Notes: a model not told the origin generated them from the letters alone. A stretch of DNA of 64,000 bases from Oleiagrimonas citrea (GCF_012395255.1 NZ_JAAZQD010000004.1:310001-374000); one strand, 5' to 3'; positions 1 to 12,883 are shown, counted from the first letter of the stretch. Numbers and translations: made by a program.

Positions 1-821
1 CGCGTGAAGCGCGGCACGACTTCCGGGACGCCTTCGGCCAGTGCGATGGCGGTCTCGTCCAGCTTGTCGTAATGCCGCCAGTGGAACAGGCGGCGGGACA
101 GCTCCGGCGCCAGCGTGCCCAGGTCGCGCTGGTTCATCGGCGGACTGCCGAGCAGCATCCAGGCCGATTCGTTGAACTGGTGCACCTGATTGCCATCGTC
201 GACCAGCAGCACGCCGGTCTTCATGCGGCGGATGATCAGTTCGTTGACCTGGGCCAGGTTGGCCAGATCCAGGCCGCGGCGCTGGGCCAGCTCCTCGGAG
301 GCACGCATCTGCCGGCCGAGGATATTGCACATGCCGGAAGCGGCCAGGTAGACGATGCCGAACAGCGCGCTTTCCAGTAGCTCGCCGTCGAAACCGTTGA
401 ACTTGGTGGCGAAGAAGACCTGTGCCAGCAGCCCCAGCGCGGCTACCGCCGCGAAGAACAGCGCCAGGCGCATCGGCAGAACCAGTGCGGCGCCGGCCAG
501 ATTGACCATCAGCATCATGGCGATGCCGATGCGCGCGTTGTGCATCGCCAGGACTGCTGCGATGGCGATGAGAATGTCCAGACTGATCGCTACCGAGGTA
601 TACAGCACCGGGCGCGTCAGCCAGGCGCGGGTGCGCAGCAGGGCGATGACGGCGTAGACGACGGCGACGATGGCCACGATCTGTGCCACTGCGGGGTGGT
701 CGGGGTTGAGCCATTTGCTGCCGGTGGCGCCGTAGGCCAGGAGGCCGTAGACCAGGGCCTGGGCGAGTCGGAACCAGTTGAGGAAATACAGTTCGCGGCG
801 AGCCATGCTGGCGCTGGACAT
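1..821 (-). CDS. pilS: Type IV pilus sensor histidine kinase PilS, N-terminal part (cut by window edge)
   Basis: The first 273 codons of a membrane sensor kinase read on the minus strand from the ATG at 821. The protein begins MSSASMARRELYF and has about six hydrophobic helices in its first 170 residues (among them stretches near VAQIVAIVAVVYAVIALL and LALFFAAVAALGLL). A cytoplasmic PAS-like region follows (KTGVLLVDDGNQVHQFNESA). The His-box and ATPase domains lie beyond position 1. PilS phosphorylates PilR, which activates pilin transcription with sigma-54. The call rests on the six-helix plus PAS layout and on my recollection that pilS/pilR sits next to sucCD in xanthomonads. It is divergent from sucC across 284 bp. 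Confidence 0.8.
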   Translation of the reverse strand, partial: MSSASMARRELYFLNWFRLAQALVYGLLAYGATGSKWLNPDHPAVAQIVAIVAVVYAVIALLRTRAWLTRPVLYTSVAISLDILIAIAAVLAMHNARIGIAMMLMVNLAGAALVLPMRLALFFAAVAALGLLAQVFFATKFNGFDGELLESALFGIVYLAASGMCNILGRQMRASEELAQRRGLDLANLAQVNELIIRRMKTGVLLVDDGNQVHQFNESAWMLLGSPPMNQRDLGTLAPELSRRLFHWRHYDKLDETAIALAEGVPEVVPRFT

Positions 822-1105
822 ACGATTCCCGTGGCGTGAGGCAGTGGAGCAGGCGCCGTCTGAGGGCGGCTTGAATCTCGCTGAAGTATAGCCGTGCCGG
901 GCGTTTGAGCGCGTGTTCGACAGCACGTATGCGCAAAGGCCCCTTTCCATCGCGCGGCGGTTCTTGGACAATAGTGGGCTGTCGCGCGCGGATTCGCCAG
1001 GGCTTTCCGCCCATTCCCGCCGCCGTGCATCCATCGCCGTCGCCGTGCCCGCGCTCTCCGCGCCCGCCGCCCGACTGCGCGTTCCACGAACGTTCGAGGT
1101 ATCGA
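822..1105. other. Intergenic region between divergent pilS and sucC
   Basis: This stretch must hold the promoters of pilS (minus) and sucC (plus). I see a TATACT-like -10 element for the minus strand at 890-885 but no convincing -35 at the right distance, and no clear plus-strand promoter. A GAGGT ribosome-binding site at 1096-1100 precedes sucC. Open frames that run through here into sucC look like in-frame upstream extension rather than coding sequence. Confidence 0.4.
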
Positions 1106-2266
1106 ATGAACTTTCACGAATATCAGGCAAAAGAGCTGTTCGCGCAGTACGGTGTGACCGTGCCGCCGGGCAAGGTGGCCGATTCGGCCGACGCCGCCGT
1201 GGAGGCCGCCAAGGCCCTGGGCGGCAGCCAGTGGATGGTCAAGGCCCAGATCCACGCAGGCGGTCGCGGTAAGGCCGGCGGCGTCAAGTTCTGCAAGAGC
1301 CTGGACGAGGTCAAGGCCGCCGCGGCAGCGATGCTCGGCACCAACATGGAAACCTACCAGTCCGGCGGCCGCGCGCTTCCGGTGAACCTGGTGCTGGTCA
1401 CCGACGCCACCGACATCGCCCGCGAGCTGTACCTGTCGGTGCTGGTCGACCGCGACACCAAGTCGATCTCCTTCATCGCCTCCAAGCACGGCGGCGTGGA
1501 CATCGAGCAGGTCGCCAAGGACACGCCCGAGGACATCCACACGATTGCCATCGACTACGTCGAGGATCTGCAGCCGTACCAGTGCCGCCAGATCGGTTTC
1601 GCGATGGACCTGAACGCCAAGCAGGTGCGTCAGCTGACCGGCATCATGATGGGCCTGTACAAGCTGTTCAACGAGAAGGACCTGTCGCTGGTCGAGCTGA
1701 ACCCGTTGGCGGTGCTCGAGGACGGCAGTCTGGCCGCGCTGGACGGCAAGGTGAACTCCGACGACAACGCCGAGTTCCGCCATGCCGACCTGAAGGCCAT
1801 GCGCGACCTGACCCAGGAAGATGCGGCCGAGGCGGCTGCGCTGCAGCACAACCTGAACTACGTGACCATGGACGGCACCATCGGCTGCATGGTCAACGGC
1901 GCGGGTCTGGCCATGGCCACCATGGACGTCATCAAGCTGGCAGGCGGCGAGCCGGCCAACTTCCTCGACGTCGGCGGCGGCGCCACCAAGGAGCGCGTGA
2001 CCGAGGCCTTCAAGCTGATCCTGTCCTCGGACAAGGTCAGTGCCATCCTGGTCAACATCTTCGGCGGCATCGTGCGCTGCGACCTGATCGCCGAGGGCAT
2101 CATTGCCGCGGTCAAGGAAGTGGGCCTGCAGATCCCCGTGATCGTGCGCCTGCAGGGCACCAACGTCGAGAAGGGCCGCGAACTGCTGGCCAACTCCGGC
2201 CTGGCGATCACGCCGGCCGACGATCTCAACGACGCGGCGCAGAAGGCCGTCGCCGCGGCGAAGTGA
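1106..2266 (+). CDS. sucC: Succinyl-CoA synthetase (ADP-forming) beta subunit
   Basis: 386 residues, close to the usual 388. It catalyses the TCA step succinyl-CoA to succinate with nucleotide triphosphate formation, as an alpha2beta2 complex with SucD in the cytoplasm. The N-terminal ATP-grasp domain shows the glycine-rich [11 protein letters not shown] segment near residue 50. The C-terminal ligase domain has [16 protein letters not shown] and VRLQGTN. The ATG at 1106 is chosen because [12 protein letters not shown] is the canonical N-terminus and GAGGT lies 5 nt upstream. The frame is open further upstream but that part is not protein-like. sucD follows after 13 nt, so the two are one operon. 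Confidence 0.97.
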   Translation: MNFHEYQAKELFAQYGVTVPPGKVADSADAAVEAAKALGGSQWMVKAQIHAGGRGKAGGVKFCKSLDEVKAAAAAMLGTNMETYQSGGRALPVNLVLVTDATDIARELYLSVLVDRDTKSISFIASKHGGVDIEQVAKDTPEDIHTIAIDYVEDLQPYQCRQIGFAMDLNAKQVRQLTGIMMGLYKLFNEKDLSLVELNPLAVLEDGSLAALDGKVNSDDNAEFRHADLKAMRDLTQEDAAEAAALQHNLNYVTMDGTIGCMVNGAGLAMATMDVIKLAGGEPANFLDVGGGATKERVTEAFKLILSSDKVSAILVNIFGGIVRCDLIAEGIIAAVKEVGLQIPVIVRLQGTNVEKGRELLANSGLAITPADDLNDAAQKAVAAAK

Positions 2267-2279
2267 GGAGCATCAAGGC

Positions 2280-3152
<873 letters not shown>

Positions 3153-3179
3153 GTCATCGTCCGATCGATGGATGATGGA

Positions 3180-3208
3180 CGAAGGCCGCGGCTTGCCCGC
3201 GGCCTTCG
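3180..3208 (+). terminator. Hairpin downstream of sucCD, possible terminator
   Basis: A perfect 12-bp GC-rich stem (3180-3191 with 3197-3208) and a 5-nt loop, 28 nt after the sucD stop. No T-tract follows, so it may be an mRNA 3' stabilising structure or a Rho-assisted stop rather than a classical intrinsic terminator. Confidence 0.5.
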
Positions 3209-3352
3209 CGTATGCGGCGCGGCGCCCATCGGGCCTGCATTGCACGGCCTGCGTGTCGTGCAGGTCGTTCGTCCGCGGCGCGCCTGGCCCACGCAAGGCA
3301 GGCATAGTGGCTATCATGCCGCCTGCACCGAACAGAGCTGAGCACCCCTGAC

Positions 3353-5002
3353 ATGGCAGTACTGCGGTTCGCTTTGGCCCAGCATGATTTCGCCGTCGGC
3401 GCGGTCGACGCCAACGGCGCGCGCGCGATCGAACTGGCGCACCGTGCGCGCGAGGCCGGCGCCGATCTGGTGGTCTTCCCCGAATTGGCCATCAGCGGCT
3501 ATCCGCCGGACGACCTGCTGCGCCGTCCCAGTTTCATCGCGGCCTGCGATGCGGCGATGGAGCGTGTCGCGCGCGAGACCTTCGGCGTCGACGTGCTGAT
3601 CGGCCACCCCGCGCAAGCGCGCGCCGTGGCGCACACGGCCGACGAGCACGCCTTCCAGCGTCCACTGCTGAATGCGTTGAGTCTGCTGCGCGACGGCGCG
3701 GAGCGGACTCGTTACGCCAAGCACGCGCTGCCCAACTACGGCGTGTTCGACGAGAAACGCTACTTCACGCCCGGCACCGATCCCCATGTGATGGACATCG
3801 CCGGCGTGCGCGTGGGGCTGCTGATCTGCGAGGACGTGTGGATCGACGCGCCGGTCGACGCGGCCTGCGCGGCGGGCGCGCAGCTGCTGGTGGTGCCGAA
3901 CGCCTCGCCCTACGACACGGGCAAGCAGGCCGAGCGGCTGGCCGTGCTGCAGCGTCAGGCGAAGCGGCATGGCGTGGGCATTGCCTACGTCAACGTTGTC
4001 GGCGGCCAGGACGATGTGGTGTTCGACGGCGCCTCGTTGTTGATCGATGCGGACGGCCGCGTCGCCGCGCGTGCGCCGGCGTTCCGCGAGGCGTTGCTGT
4101 CGGCCCGCTATGATGCCTCCAGTGGTCGTTTCGTCGCGGAGGACTGGCCCGAGGCCGGCGACGATCCCGAGCAGGCGCTGTACGACGGCCTGGTGTGGGG
4201 CATCCGCGACTACGTGACCAAGAATGGCTTCCCCGGTGTCCTGCTGGGGTTGTCCGGTGGCATCGATTCCGCGTTGACGGTGGCGCTGGCAGTGGATGCG
4301 CTGGGCCCGGAGCGGGTGCATGCGGTGATGCTGCCCTCGCGCTATACCTCGCAATTGTCTCTGGATGGCGCGCGCGCGCAGGCCGAGGTCCTGGGCGTTG
4401 GGTACGAAACCGTTGCCATCGAGCCGGCGTTCGAAGCCATGATCGGTGCGCTGACGCCGGTCTTCGCCGGCAAGCCGGCCGACCTGACCGAAGAGAACCT
4501 GCAGGCGCGCATCCGCGGCACGCTGCTCATGGCGCTGTCCAACAAGCACGGTCGACTGCTGCTGGCGACGAGCAACAAGAGCGAGATGGCAGTCGGCTAT
4601 TCCACGCTGTACGGCGACATGTGCGGCGCCTATGCGCCGATCAAGGATGTCTACAAGACGCAGGTCTACCGCCTGGCGCGCTGGCGGAACCGCCAGGGTG
4701 CGGTGATTCCCGAGGCCGTGATCGAACGGCCGCCGTCCGCGGAGCTTCGCGCGGATCAGACCGACCAGGATTCGCTGCCGGCCTATGACGAGCTGGATGC
4801 GATCCTGGAGCGTTTCGTCGAGCGCGAGCAGTCGCGCGCGGACATTGTTGCCGCCGGTTTCGACGCCGAGACCGTCGGTCGCGTGGCGACGCTGGTGCTG
4901 CGCAACGAGTTCAAGCGCCGCCAGTCGCCGCCGGGTCCGAAGGTGACGCCGCGCGCGTTCGGTCGCGAGCGGCGCTATCCGATCACATCGGGATGGAAGT
5001 GA
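3353..5002 (+). CDS. nadE: Glutamine-dependent NAD+ synthetase
   Basis: 549 residues. The N-terminal nitrilase-type glutaminase domain carries the Glu (VVFPELAISGYPP), Lys (RYAKHALPNYG) and Cys (LLICEDVW) catalytic set. The C-terminal domain is an N-type ATP pyrophosphatase with the P-loop GLSGGIDSALTVAL near residue 300. It amidates nicotinate adenine dinucleotide to NAD+ using ammonia channelled from glutamine. Both domains are intact. The ATG at 3353 has only a weak upstream Shine-Dalgarno, but MAVLRFALAQHDF is a typical start. It converges with bamD, whose stop lies 9 nt away. Confidence 0.95.
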   Translation: MAVLRFALAQHDFAVGAVDANGARAIELAHRAREAGADLVVFPELAISGYPPDDLLRRPSFIAACDAAMERVARETFGVDVLIGHPAQARAVAHTADEHAFQRPLLNALSLLRDGAERTRYAKHALPNYGVFDEKRYFTPGTDPHVMDIAGVRVGLLICEDVWIDAPVDAACAAGAQLLVVPNASPYDTGKQAERLAVLQRQAKRHGVGIAYVNVVGGQDDVVFDGASLLIDADGRVAARAPAFREALLSARYDASSGRFVAEDWPEAGDDPEQALYDGLVWGIRDYVTKNGFPGVLLGLSGGIDSALTVALAVDALGPERVHAVMLPSRYTSQLSLDGARAQAEVLGVGYETVAIEPAFEAMIGALTPVFAGKPADLTEENLQARIRGTLLMALSNKHGRLLLATSNKSEMAVGYSTLYGDMCGAYAPIKDVYKTQVYRLARWRNRQGAVIPEAVIERPPSAELRADQTDQDSLPAYDELDAILERFVEREQSRADIVAAGFDAETVGRVATLVLRNEFKRRQSPPGPKVTPRAFGRERRYPITSGWK

Positions 5003-5011
5003 TCCGAACCG

Positions 5012-5830
5012 TCAGTGGTGATTGACGAAGGGCACCATGCGCTTCCAGACCGAGGCGAAGTGCGGCCAGTTCGGGTCCTTCAGGTACGGATGGTTCGGGA
5101 AGTTCAGCTTCAGGACCTCCCGGGCCTGCGCGGCCAGTTTGTCGCGGCCCAGGCTCTTGTAGCTGCGCGACAGGATCGCCAGTGCGTCGCCGGCTTCCGG
5201 CGCGCGCTGATAGTGTTCGATCACGTACTTGGCGCGATGCGCCGAAGCCACGTACATCTTGTGCTTCAGGTAGAAGGTGGCCACGTTGATCTCGAACTGA
5301 GCCAGGCCGTTGCGCAGGAAGATCATGCGCTGGCGTGCGTCGGCGGCGTACTTGCTGCCGGGGAAGCGGCGGGTCAGCTGGCTGAAGTCGTCGAAGGCCT
5401 GCAGGCGGTAGCCCTGGTCGCGGCGCGACTGGTCCTGCTCGACGAAGCGCTCGACGATGCCGGTGGTGCGGTTGAAGTTGATCAGACCGCGCAGGTAGTA
5501 GGCATAGTCGATATGCTTGTGCGTCGGGAAGGTCTTGATGAAGCGGTTGATGGTCGAGTACGCATCATCCGGCTTGTTGTCCTTGTACTGCGCGTAGGCC
5601 AGGTCGACCTGCGACTGCTCGTTGTACTTGCCCGAGGGAAAGCGCGCGATCAGACGCTTGTAGGCCTTCTCGGCGGCGGCGTAGTCGCCTTTCTCCAGCG
5701 AGGTGTGGGCGTTCTGGTAGAGCGCGCCGACCGGCATGGTATTGATGTCCGCCTTGTGGCGAAACATCGAACAGGACGCCACGGACAGAACCAGGACGAG
5801 AATGCAAAATTGCTTGAAGAAAACGCGCAT
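5012..5830 (-). CDS. bamD: Outer membrane protein assembly lipoprotein BamD
   Basis: 272 residues. The N-terminus has a lipoprotein signal with lipobox V-A-S-C (Cys20), followed by TPR-type helical repeats (YQNAHTSLEKGDYAAAEKAY and similar). BamD is the essential lipoprotein partner of BamA in folding outer-membrane beta-barrels, which here would include the autotransporters at 54-63 kb. I chose the ATG at 5830 because it places the lipobox correctly; an earlier in-frame ATG would add about 11 residues before the signal. It is divergent from rluD across 69 bp, an arrangement common in this order. Confidence 0.93.
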   Translation of the reverse strand: MRVFFKQFCILVLVLSVASCSMFRHKADINTMPVGALYQNAHTSLEKGDYAAAEKAYKRLIARFPSGKYNEQSQVDLAYAQYKDNKPDDAYSTINRFIKTFPTHKHIDYAYYLRGLINFNRTTGIVERFVEQDQSRRDQGYRLQAFDDFSQLTRRFPGSKYAADARQRMIFLRNGLAQFEINVATFYLKHKMYVASAHRAKYVIEHYQRAPEAGDALAILSRSYKSLGRDKLAAQAREVLKLNFPNHPYLKDPNWPHFASVWKRMVPFVNHH

Positions 5831-5899
5831 AGAGGGCAGTCGAGTGCTTGAGCGAAGGGCCATGATAGCGGAAACCGGACGTTCGCCGGTGGCGGCGGC

Positions 5900-6859
5900 A
5901 TGAGTGCGGTCCAGCATCGCGCGCAGGTTCCCCTGGACGAGGCGGGTCGGCGTTTGGACCAGGCGCTGGCGGCAATGTTCCCGCAGTATTCGCGCTCCCG
6001 CCTCAGCAGTTGGGTGCGCGAGGGCGCCGTGACCGTGGATGGTGCCGTGGTGGCGCCGAAACAGCGCCTGCAGGGCGGCGAGTGGGTGCAGATCGACGCC
6101 CGGCTCGAAGACGAGGTGCCGCTGGCGCCGCAGGCCATCGCGCTGGACATCCGTCATGAGGACGACGACCTGCTGGTGCTGAACAAGCCGGCTGGTCTGG
6201 TGGTGCATCCCGGCGCGGGCAATGCCGACGGCACGCTGCAGAACGCGCTGTTGCATCACTACGCGCGCCTTGCCGAGCTGCCGCGTGCCGGCATTGTGCA
6301 TCGCCTGGACAAGGACACGTCCGGCCTGATGGTGGTGGCCAAGACGCTGCCTGCGCACACCGCGCTCGTCGCCATGCTGTCGCGGCACGACGTGCAGCGC
6401 CAGTACGCCGCCGTCGTGCGTGGCGCGCTGGTGGCCGGCGGCACGGTCGACGCGCCGCTGGGCCGTCACCCCGTCGACCGCCTGCGGCAGGCGGTGCGCA
6501 ACGAGGACACCGGAAAACGCGCGGTGACGCACTATCGCCTGCGCGAACGCTACCGCGCGCACAGCCTGATCCAGTGCAACCTGGAAACCGGCCGCACGCA
6601 TCAGATTCGCGTGCACATGGCCCACGTGCAGCATCCGCTGGTCGGCGATCCGCTCTATGGCGGTCACCTGCACCTGCCCAAGGGCGCGAGCGAGCATCTG
6701 GTCGAGACGCTGCGCGGATTCCGCCGCCAGGCGCTGCATGCCGAACGGCTGGCCTTCGTGCACCCGATCCGGGAGGTGGAGATGGCCTTCGAGGCGGATG
6801 CGCCCGAGGACATGCAGAACCTGATTGCCGCCTTGCGCGAGGATGCAGCGCAGGCGTGA
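5900..6859 (+). CDS. rluD: 23S rRNA pseudouridine synthase RluD
   Basis: 319 residues. An N-terminal S4 RNA-binding domain (residues about 12-75) is followed by the RluA-type catalytic domain with the signature GIVHRLDKDTSGLMVVAK, whose first Asp is the catalytic residue. RluD makes pseudouridines 1911, 1915 and 1917 in helix 69 of 23S rRNA. It is divergent from bamD and is followed by pgeF and clpB, a widespread order. RluC-type paralogues share the fold, but the bamD neighbourhood favours RluD. Confidence 0.93.
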   Translation: MSAVQHRAQVPLDEAGRRLDQALAAMFPQYSRSRLSSWVREGAVTVDGAVVAPKQRLQGGEWVQIDARLEDEVPLAPQAIALDIRHEDDDLLVLNKPAGLVVHPGAGNADGTLQNALLHHYARLAELPRAGIVHRLDKDTSGLMVVAKTLPAHTALVAMLSRHDVQRQYAAVVRGALVAGGTVDAPLGRHPVDRLRQAVRNEDTGKRAVTHYRLRERYRAHSLIQCNLETGRTHQIRVHMAHVQHPLVGDPLYGGHLHLPKGASEHLVETLRGFRRQALHAERLAFVHPIREVEMAFEADAPEDMQNLIAALREDAAQA

Positions 6860-6932
6860 AGCATTTTCTGCGCGCGTCCACGACCGGGTATGCTGATGCG
6901 CTTTCTATGATGGATTGAAGCGCACTCCTCGC

Positions 6933-7685
6933 ATGCACGATTCCTGGATCATTCCCGATTGGCCCGCGCCCGCCACGGTGCGCGCGGCAGTGAGCACCCG
7001 AATCGGTCCCGGTCTGTCGCAACCGCCGTACGACCGCTTCAATCTGGGGCTGCGCAGTGGCGATGACGTCGAGGTGGTGCGCAGCAACCGGCGTGCGCTG
7101 GTGCAGGCATTGGGACTTCCCTCGGCACCACGCTGGTTGCAGCAGGTGCACGGCACTACGGTGGCCGAACTCGGACCGCTGGCCGTTGCGGACGAACCGA
7201 AGGCCGACGCTGCCGTGTCGCGCGTGCCGGGCACGGTACTGGCGATTCTCACCGCGGACTGCCTCCCGGTTCTGCTGTGCAGCGACGATGGCGGCGAGAT
7301 CGGTGCTGCGCATGCCGGCTGGCGCGGGCTCGCCGAAGGTGTTCTTGAAGCCGTCGTGCAGTCCATGACCGTGCGCCCGGAACGTCTGCTGGCCTGGTTG
7401 GGACCCTGCATCGGTCCGCAGAGCTACGAGATCGATACCCCCGTGCGCGATGCCTTCGTTTCCGTCGACGCACAGGCCGAGGCGGCGTTTCGTCCGACCC
7501 GAGCGGGGCACTGGCACTGCGATCTCGCTCTGCTGGCCCGGCAGCGATTGCGCCGACTCGGTGTGACGCGGGTGCATGGTGGCGGTTTCGACACGTACAG
7601 CGACGAGCGCCTGTATTCCTATCGCCGCGAAGGGGCGGCCAGCGGCCGTTTCGCCAGCCTGATCTGGACCCGGCGCGCGGTGTGA
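6933..7685 (+). CDS. pgeF: YfiH-type laccase-domain protein (peptidoglycan editing factor)
   Basis: About 250 residues of the multicopper polyphenol oxidase/YfiH family. The conserved metal-binding residues are visible in TADCLPVLL, AAHAGWRGLAEGV and LGPCIGP. Family members have been reported as purine nucleoside phosphorylases and as a factor that keeps aberrant amino acids out of peptidoglycan. An in-frame TTG at 6915 would add six residues; the ATG at 6933 (MHDSWIIPDWPAP) matches the usual start better. It lies between rluD and clpB, and its stop codon abuts the clpB heat-shock-type promoter. Confidence 0.88.
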   Translation: MHDSWIIPDWPAPATVRAAVSTRIGPGLSQPPYDRFNLGLRSGDDVEVVRSNRRALVQALGLPSAPRWLQQVHGTTVAELGPLAVADEPKADAAVSRVPGTVLAILTADCLPVLLCSDDGGEIGAAHAGWRGLAEGVLEAVVQSMTVRPERLLAWLGPCIGPQSYEIDTPVRDAFVSVDAQAEAAFRPTRAGHWHCDLALLARQRLRRLGVTRVHGGGFDTYSDERLYSYRREGAASGRFASLIWTRRAV

Positions 7686-7713
7686 CTTGAAGCCCGTCCG
7701 GGCGACCGCATTT
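7686..7713 (+). promoter_or_regulatory. Sigma-32 (heat-shock) type promoter of clpB
   Basis: CTTGAA at 7686-7691, a 14-nt spacer, then CCGCATTT at 7706-7713, one mismatch from CCCCATTT. This matches the E. coli RpoH consensus closely. It begins directly after the pgeF stop and predicts a transcript start near 7720, which agrees with translation of ClpB from 7769 rather than from the earlier ATG at 7718. Confidence 0.75.
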
Positions 7714-7768
7714 CGTTATGCAGAGAGGCGGCGCGGCCGTCCACCATCTTTGCAGGAGAGATCCCGAA

Positions 7769-10354
<2,586 letters not shown>

Positions 10355-10376
10355 CGGCATCGGTACGAGGAGAACG

Positions 10377-10406
10377 AAAAGGCCGCGGTGCATGCCGCGG
10401 CCTTTT
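10377..10406. terminator. Bidirectional intrinsic terminator between clpB and the convergent oxidoreductase gene
   Basis: An A-tract, an 8-bp GC stem (10381-10388 with 10395-10402), a 6-nt loop and a T-tract at 10403-10407. The A/T flanks make it functional in both directions, serving clpB (plus) and the flavin oxidoreductase (minus). Confidence 0.85.
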
Positions 10407-10421
10407 TCGTGGTGCGTCGCT

Positions 10422-11516
10422 TCAGCCGAACAGCTTGCCCAGCCCGTGCGGCGCGCAGCGCAGGTACTGTGGAGGTGCATGCGCCGTCGCGCCCAGTTCG
10501 GCCGCGGCATGCCAGGGCCAGCGCGGGTCGTACAGAATGCCGCGCGCCAGCGCCACGGCGTCGGCCTTGCCTTCGGCGACGATGGCTTCGGCCTGCGCGG
10601 CCTCGGTGATCTGGCCCACGGCGATGACCGGCATGGCCACTTCGGCCTTGATCGCCGCGGCGAACGGTACCTGGTAGCCGGGCCCGACCTCGATCTGCTG
10701 GCGTGGGTCCAGGCCGCCGCTGGAGACATGGATGAACTGGCAGCCGCGGGCGTCCAGCGCCCGGGCCAGTTCGATACTCTGGGCCAGATCCCAGCCGCCC
10801 TCGACCCAGTCGCTGGCGGAGATGCGGATGCCTACGCTCATGCGATCGGACACCGCAGCGCGCACGGCGTCGAAGACCTGCAGGGTCAGTCGCATGCGGT
10901 TTTCCAGGCTGCCGCCGAAGTCATCGTCGCGGTCATTGCTCAGCGGCGACAGGAACTGGTGCAGCAGGTAGCCGTGGGCGGCGTGGATCTCGATCAGGTC
11001 CAGGCCCAGTCGGTCCGCGCGCCGCGCCGCGTCCGCGAAGGCCTGCACAACGTCGTCGATGTCCGTCTGTGTCATCGCGCGCGGTGCGGGATCGCCATCG
11101 TGGAAGGGGCGGTCCGAGGCGCTGACGACCTGCCAGCCTCGGACGTCGTCGGGCGCGATTGCGGCGCCGCCGTCCCAGGGCACATGCGTGGAGGCCTTGC
11201 GGCCGGCGTGCGCAAGCTGGATGCCGAGTGCGGTCGGTGCGTGCTGGCGCAGCGCGCCGACGACCTTGCGCAGCGCCTGCTCGTTGCTGTCGCTGTACAG
11301 GCCCAGGTCGGCCCAGGTGATACGACCGCGCGCCTCGACGGCCGAGGCCTCGAAGATCAGCAGCCCAGCGCCGGAAAGCGCCAGATTGCCCAGATGCATC
11401 ATGTGCCAGTCGGTAGCGCTGCCGTCTTCGGCCGAGTACTGGCACATGGGGGCGACGACGATGCGGTTGGCCAGTTCGAGCGGGCCGAGTTCGAGCGGTG
11501 AGAACAGATGGCTCAC
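10422..11516 (-). CDS. NADH:flavin oxidoreductase, Old Yellow Enzyme family (YqjM/NamA class)
   Basis: 364 residues with an FMN TIM-barrel. The N-terminal FSPLELGPLELANRIVVAPM and the Cys in APMCQYSAEDG are typical of the thermophilic-like (YqjM) class, in which this Cys tunes the flavin. The HAAHGYLLHQFLSP motif supplies the active-site His pair. Such enzymes reduce activated C=C bonds in enones and xenobiotics with NAD(P)H; the natural substrate is unknown. The GTG start at 11516 is preferred because AAGGA lies 7 nt upstream; the open frame beyond it is not protein-like. It is downstream of and co-directional with the MFS gene. Confidence 0.9.
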   Translation of the reverse strand: MSHLFSPLELGPLELANRIVVAPMCQYSAEDGSATDWHMMHLGNLALSGAGLLIFEASAVEARGRITWADLGLYSDSNEQALRKVVGALRQHAPTALGIQLAHAGRKASTHVPWDGGAAIAPDDVRGWQVVSASDRPFHDGDPAPRAMTQTDIDDVVQAFADAARRADRLGLDLIEIHAAHGYLLHQFLSPLSNDRDDDFGGSLENRMRLTLQVFDAVRAAVSDRMSVGIRISASDWVEGGWDLAQSIELARALDARGCQFIHVSSGGLDPRQQIEVGPGYQVPFAAAIKAEVAMPVIAVGQITEAAQAEAIVAEGKADAVALARGILYDPRWPWHAAAELGATAHAPPQYLRCAPHGLGKLFG

Positions 11517-11587
11517 GTGAGATTCCTTGTGGGGCGGGGAAGGGTTTTCCTGCTGTGTGGGCGAAGGGCGTCGCATGCAAGCGGAAC

Positions 11588-12850
11588 TCAGCGTTCGTCC
11601 TGGTGCATGGTGGTCGCCTCGGCTTCCGTTTCCGCGTCCACCACTGGATGCATTTCCATCGCCGTCGGAGTGGTGCGCAGCATCGGCACGAAGGCCGATG
11701 CATCGGTCTGTTCGCGTTCGAACGTGAGCAGCCGGAACGCGACGTAGCCTGCGGTGCCGCCCATGCACAGCACCACCCAGCCGAACAGCCATGCGGTGCC
11801 CAGCGATCCCATCAGCAGACCGGCCAGCAGCGGTCCCGCGGCGGAACCGACCCCGTTCACCAGCAGCACGCTGGTACTGGCCGGAAGCAGTTCCTCGGCG
11901 GGAACGTGATCGAGCAGGTGAGCGACCACGATGGGATACACCGCGAACGCCATGCCGCCGAAGACGAACAGCAGCACGTTCGCGGTGATGGGAAATCCGG
12001 CCAGCATCGGCAGCAGCGCGGCGGCGATCGCGCCCAGCGCGCTGACCACGATCAGCATGATGCGGCGGTCATGGCGGTCCGACAGCCGGCCCATCGGCCA
12101 TTGCAGCGCCGCGCCGCCGAGAATGAACACGCTCATCCAGGTGCCGATGCCGGCAGCGCCGAGTCCGGTCGAGGCGGCGTAGACCGGCGCCAGGCCCCAC
12201 ATCGCGCCCATGGTCAGACCCGACAGCAGCGCGCCGATGCCGGCGCTCGGAGCAAGCTGGAACAGACGGCGTGTACGCAAGCGCGGCATCGGCTGCACCT
12301 CGGGCTGGCGCATGCGCGTGGCCAGGACCGGAAGCGTCGAGGCACACACCAGCAGGGCGACAAGCACGAACAGCACCGCGCTCTGCGACGGACGGAATTG
12401 CAGAAACTGCTGCGCCAGCGCCAGCGAGCCCAGATTCACCACCATGTAGGTCGCGAACACGCTGCTGCGCTGCTGCGGCTCGGCCTGACTGTTCAGCCAG
12501 CTCTCGATAACGGTGTACAGCCCAACCACGACTACACCGATGGCGAAGCGCAGCAGTAGCCAGATCAGCGGTTGCGTGGTCAGTGAAAGCAGCAGGACCA
12601 GGCACGCGAAGCCAGCGGCGCAGAACGCGAACGCCCGGATATGGCCCATGCGCCGCACCAGTGCGGAAATGATGAAGGTGCCGGCGAGAAACCCGGCGAA
12701 GTAGGCCGATGTCATGGCGCCGAGCAGGCCGCTGGAGAATCCCAGTGTGCCGCCCAGCACGGGAATCAAGGTGTTCAGCAGGCCGTTGCCCAGCAGTAGC
12801 AGGGCAACGCCGGTCAGCAGCGAGGCAAGCTGTCGAGCCGTGCGGAGCAT
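11588..12850 (-). CDS. Major facilitator superfamily transporter
   Basis: 420 residues with about 12 hydrophobic helices. The N-terminus is TGVALLLLGNGLLNTLIPVL, and an MFS loop-2 motif is present as FIISALVRRMGHIRAF. A second-half loop GRLSDRHDRRIML resembles the classic G-x-L-x-D-R signature. It resembles the YcaD-like branch, whose substrates are mostly unknown, so I give no symbol. AGGA precedes the ATG at 12850. It lies between the glucosylglycerol synthase gene and the flavin oxidoreductase gene on the same strand, without evidence of a shared pathway. Confidence 0.85.
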   Translation of the reverse strand: MLRTARQLASLLTGVALLLLGNGLLNTLIPVLGGTLGFSSGLLGAMTSAYFAGFLAGTFIISALVRRMGHIRAFAFCAAGFACLVLLLSLTTQPLIWLLLRFAIGVVVVGLYTVIESWLNSQAEPQQRSSVFATYMVVNLGSLALAQQFLQFRPSQSAVLFVLVALLVCASTLPVLATRMRQPEVQPMPRLRTRRLFQLAPSAGIGALLSGLTMGAMWGLAPVYAASTGLGAAGIGTWMSVFILGGAALQWPMGRLSDRHDRRIMLIVVSALGAIAAALLPMLAGFPITANVLLFVFGGMAFAVYPIVVAHLLDHVPAEELLPASTSVLLVNGVGSAAGPLLAGLLMGSLGTAWLFGWVVLCMGGTAGYVAFRLLTFEREQTDASAFVPMLRTTPTAMEMHPVVDAETEAEATTMHQDER

Positions 12851-12883
12851 GAAAAATCCTTCGTGGAATCGTGATCGGTTGGG

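Noticed and set aside
905-1105. 67-codon N-terminal extension of SucC
   Set aside because: Pro/Arg/Ser-rich shadow sequence; the canonical SucC N-terminus and GAGGT support 1106.
7718-7768. Earlier ATG start for ClpB
   Set aside because: It coincides with the predicted heat-shock transcript start and lacks a Shine-Dalgarno, while 7769 has one and begins with the family N-terminus.
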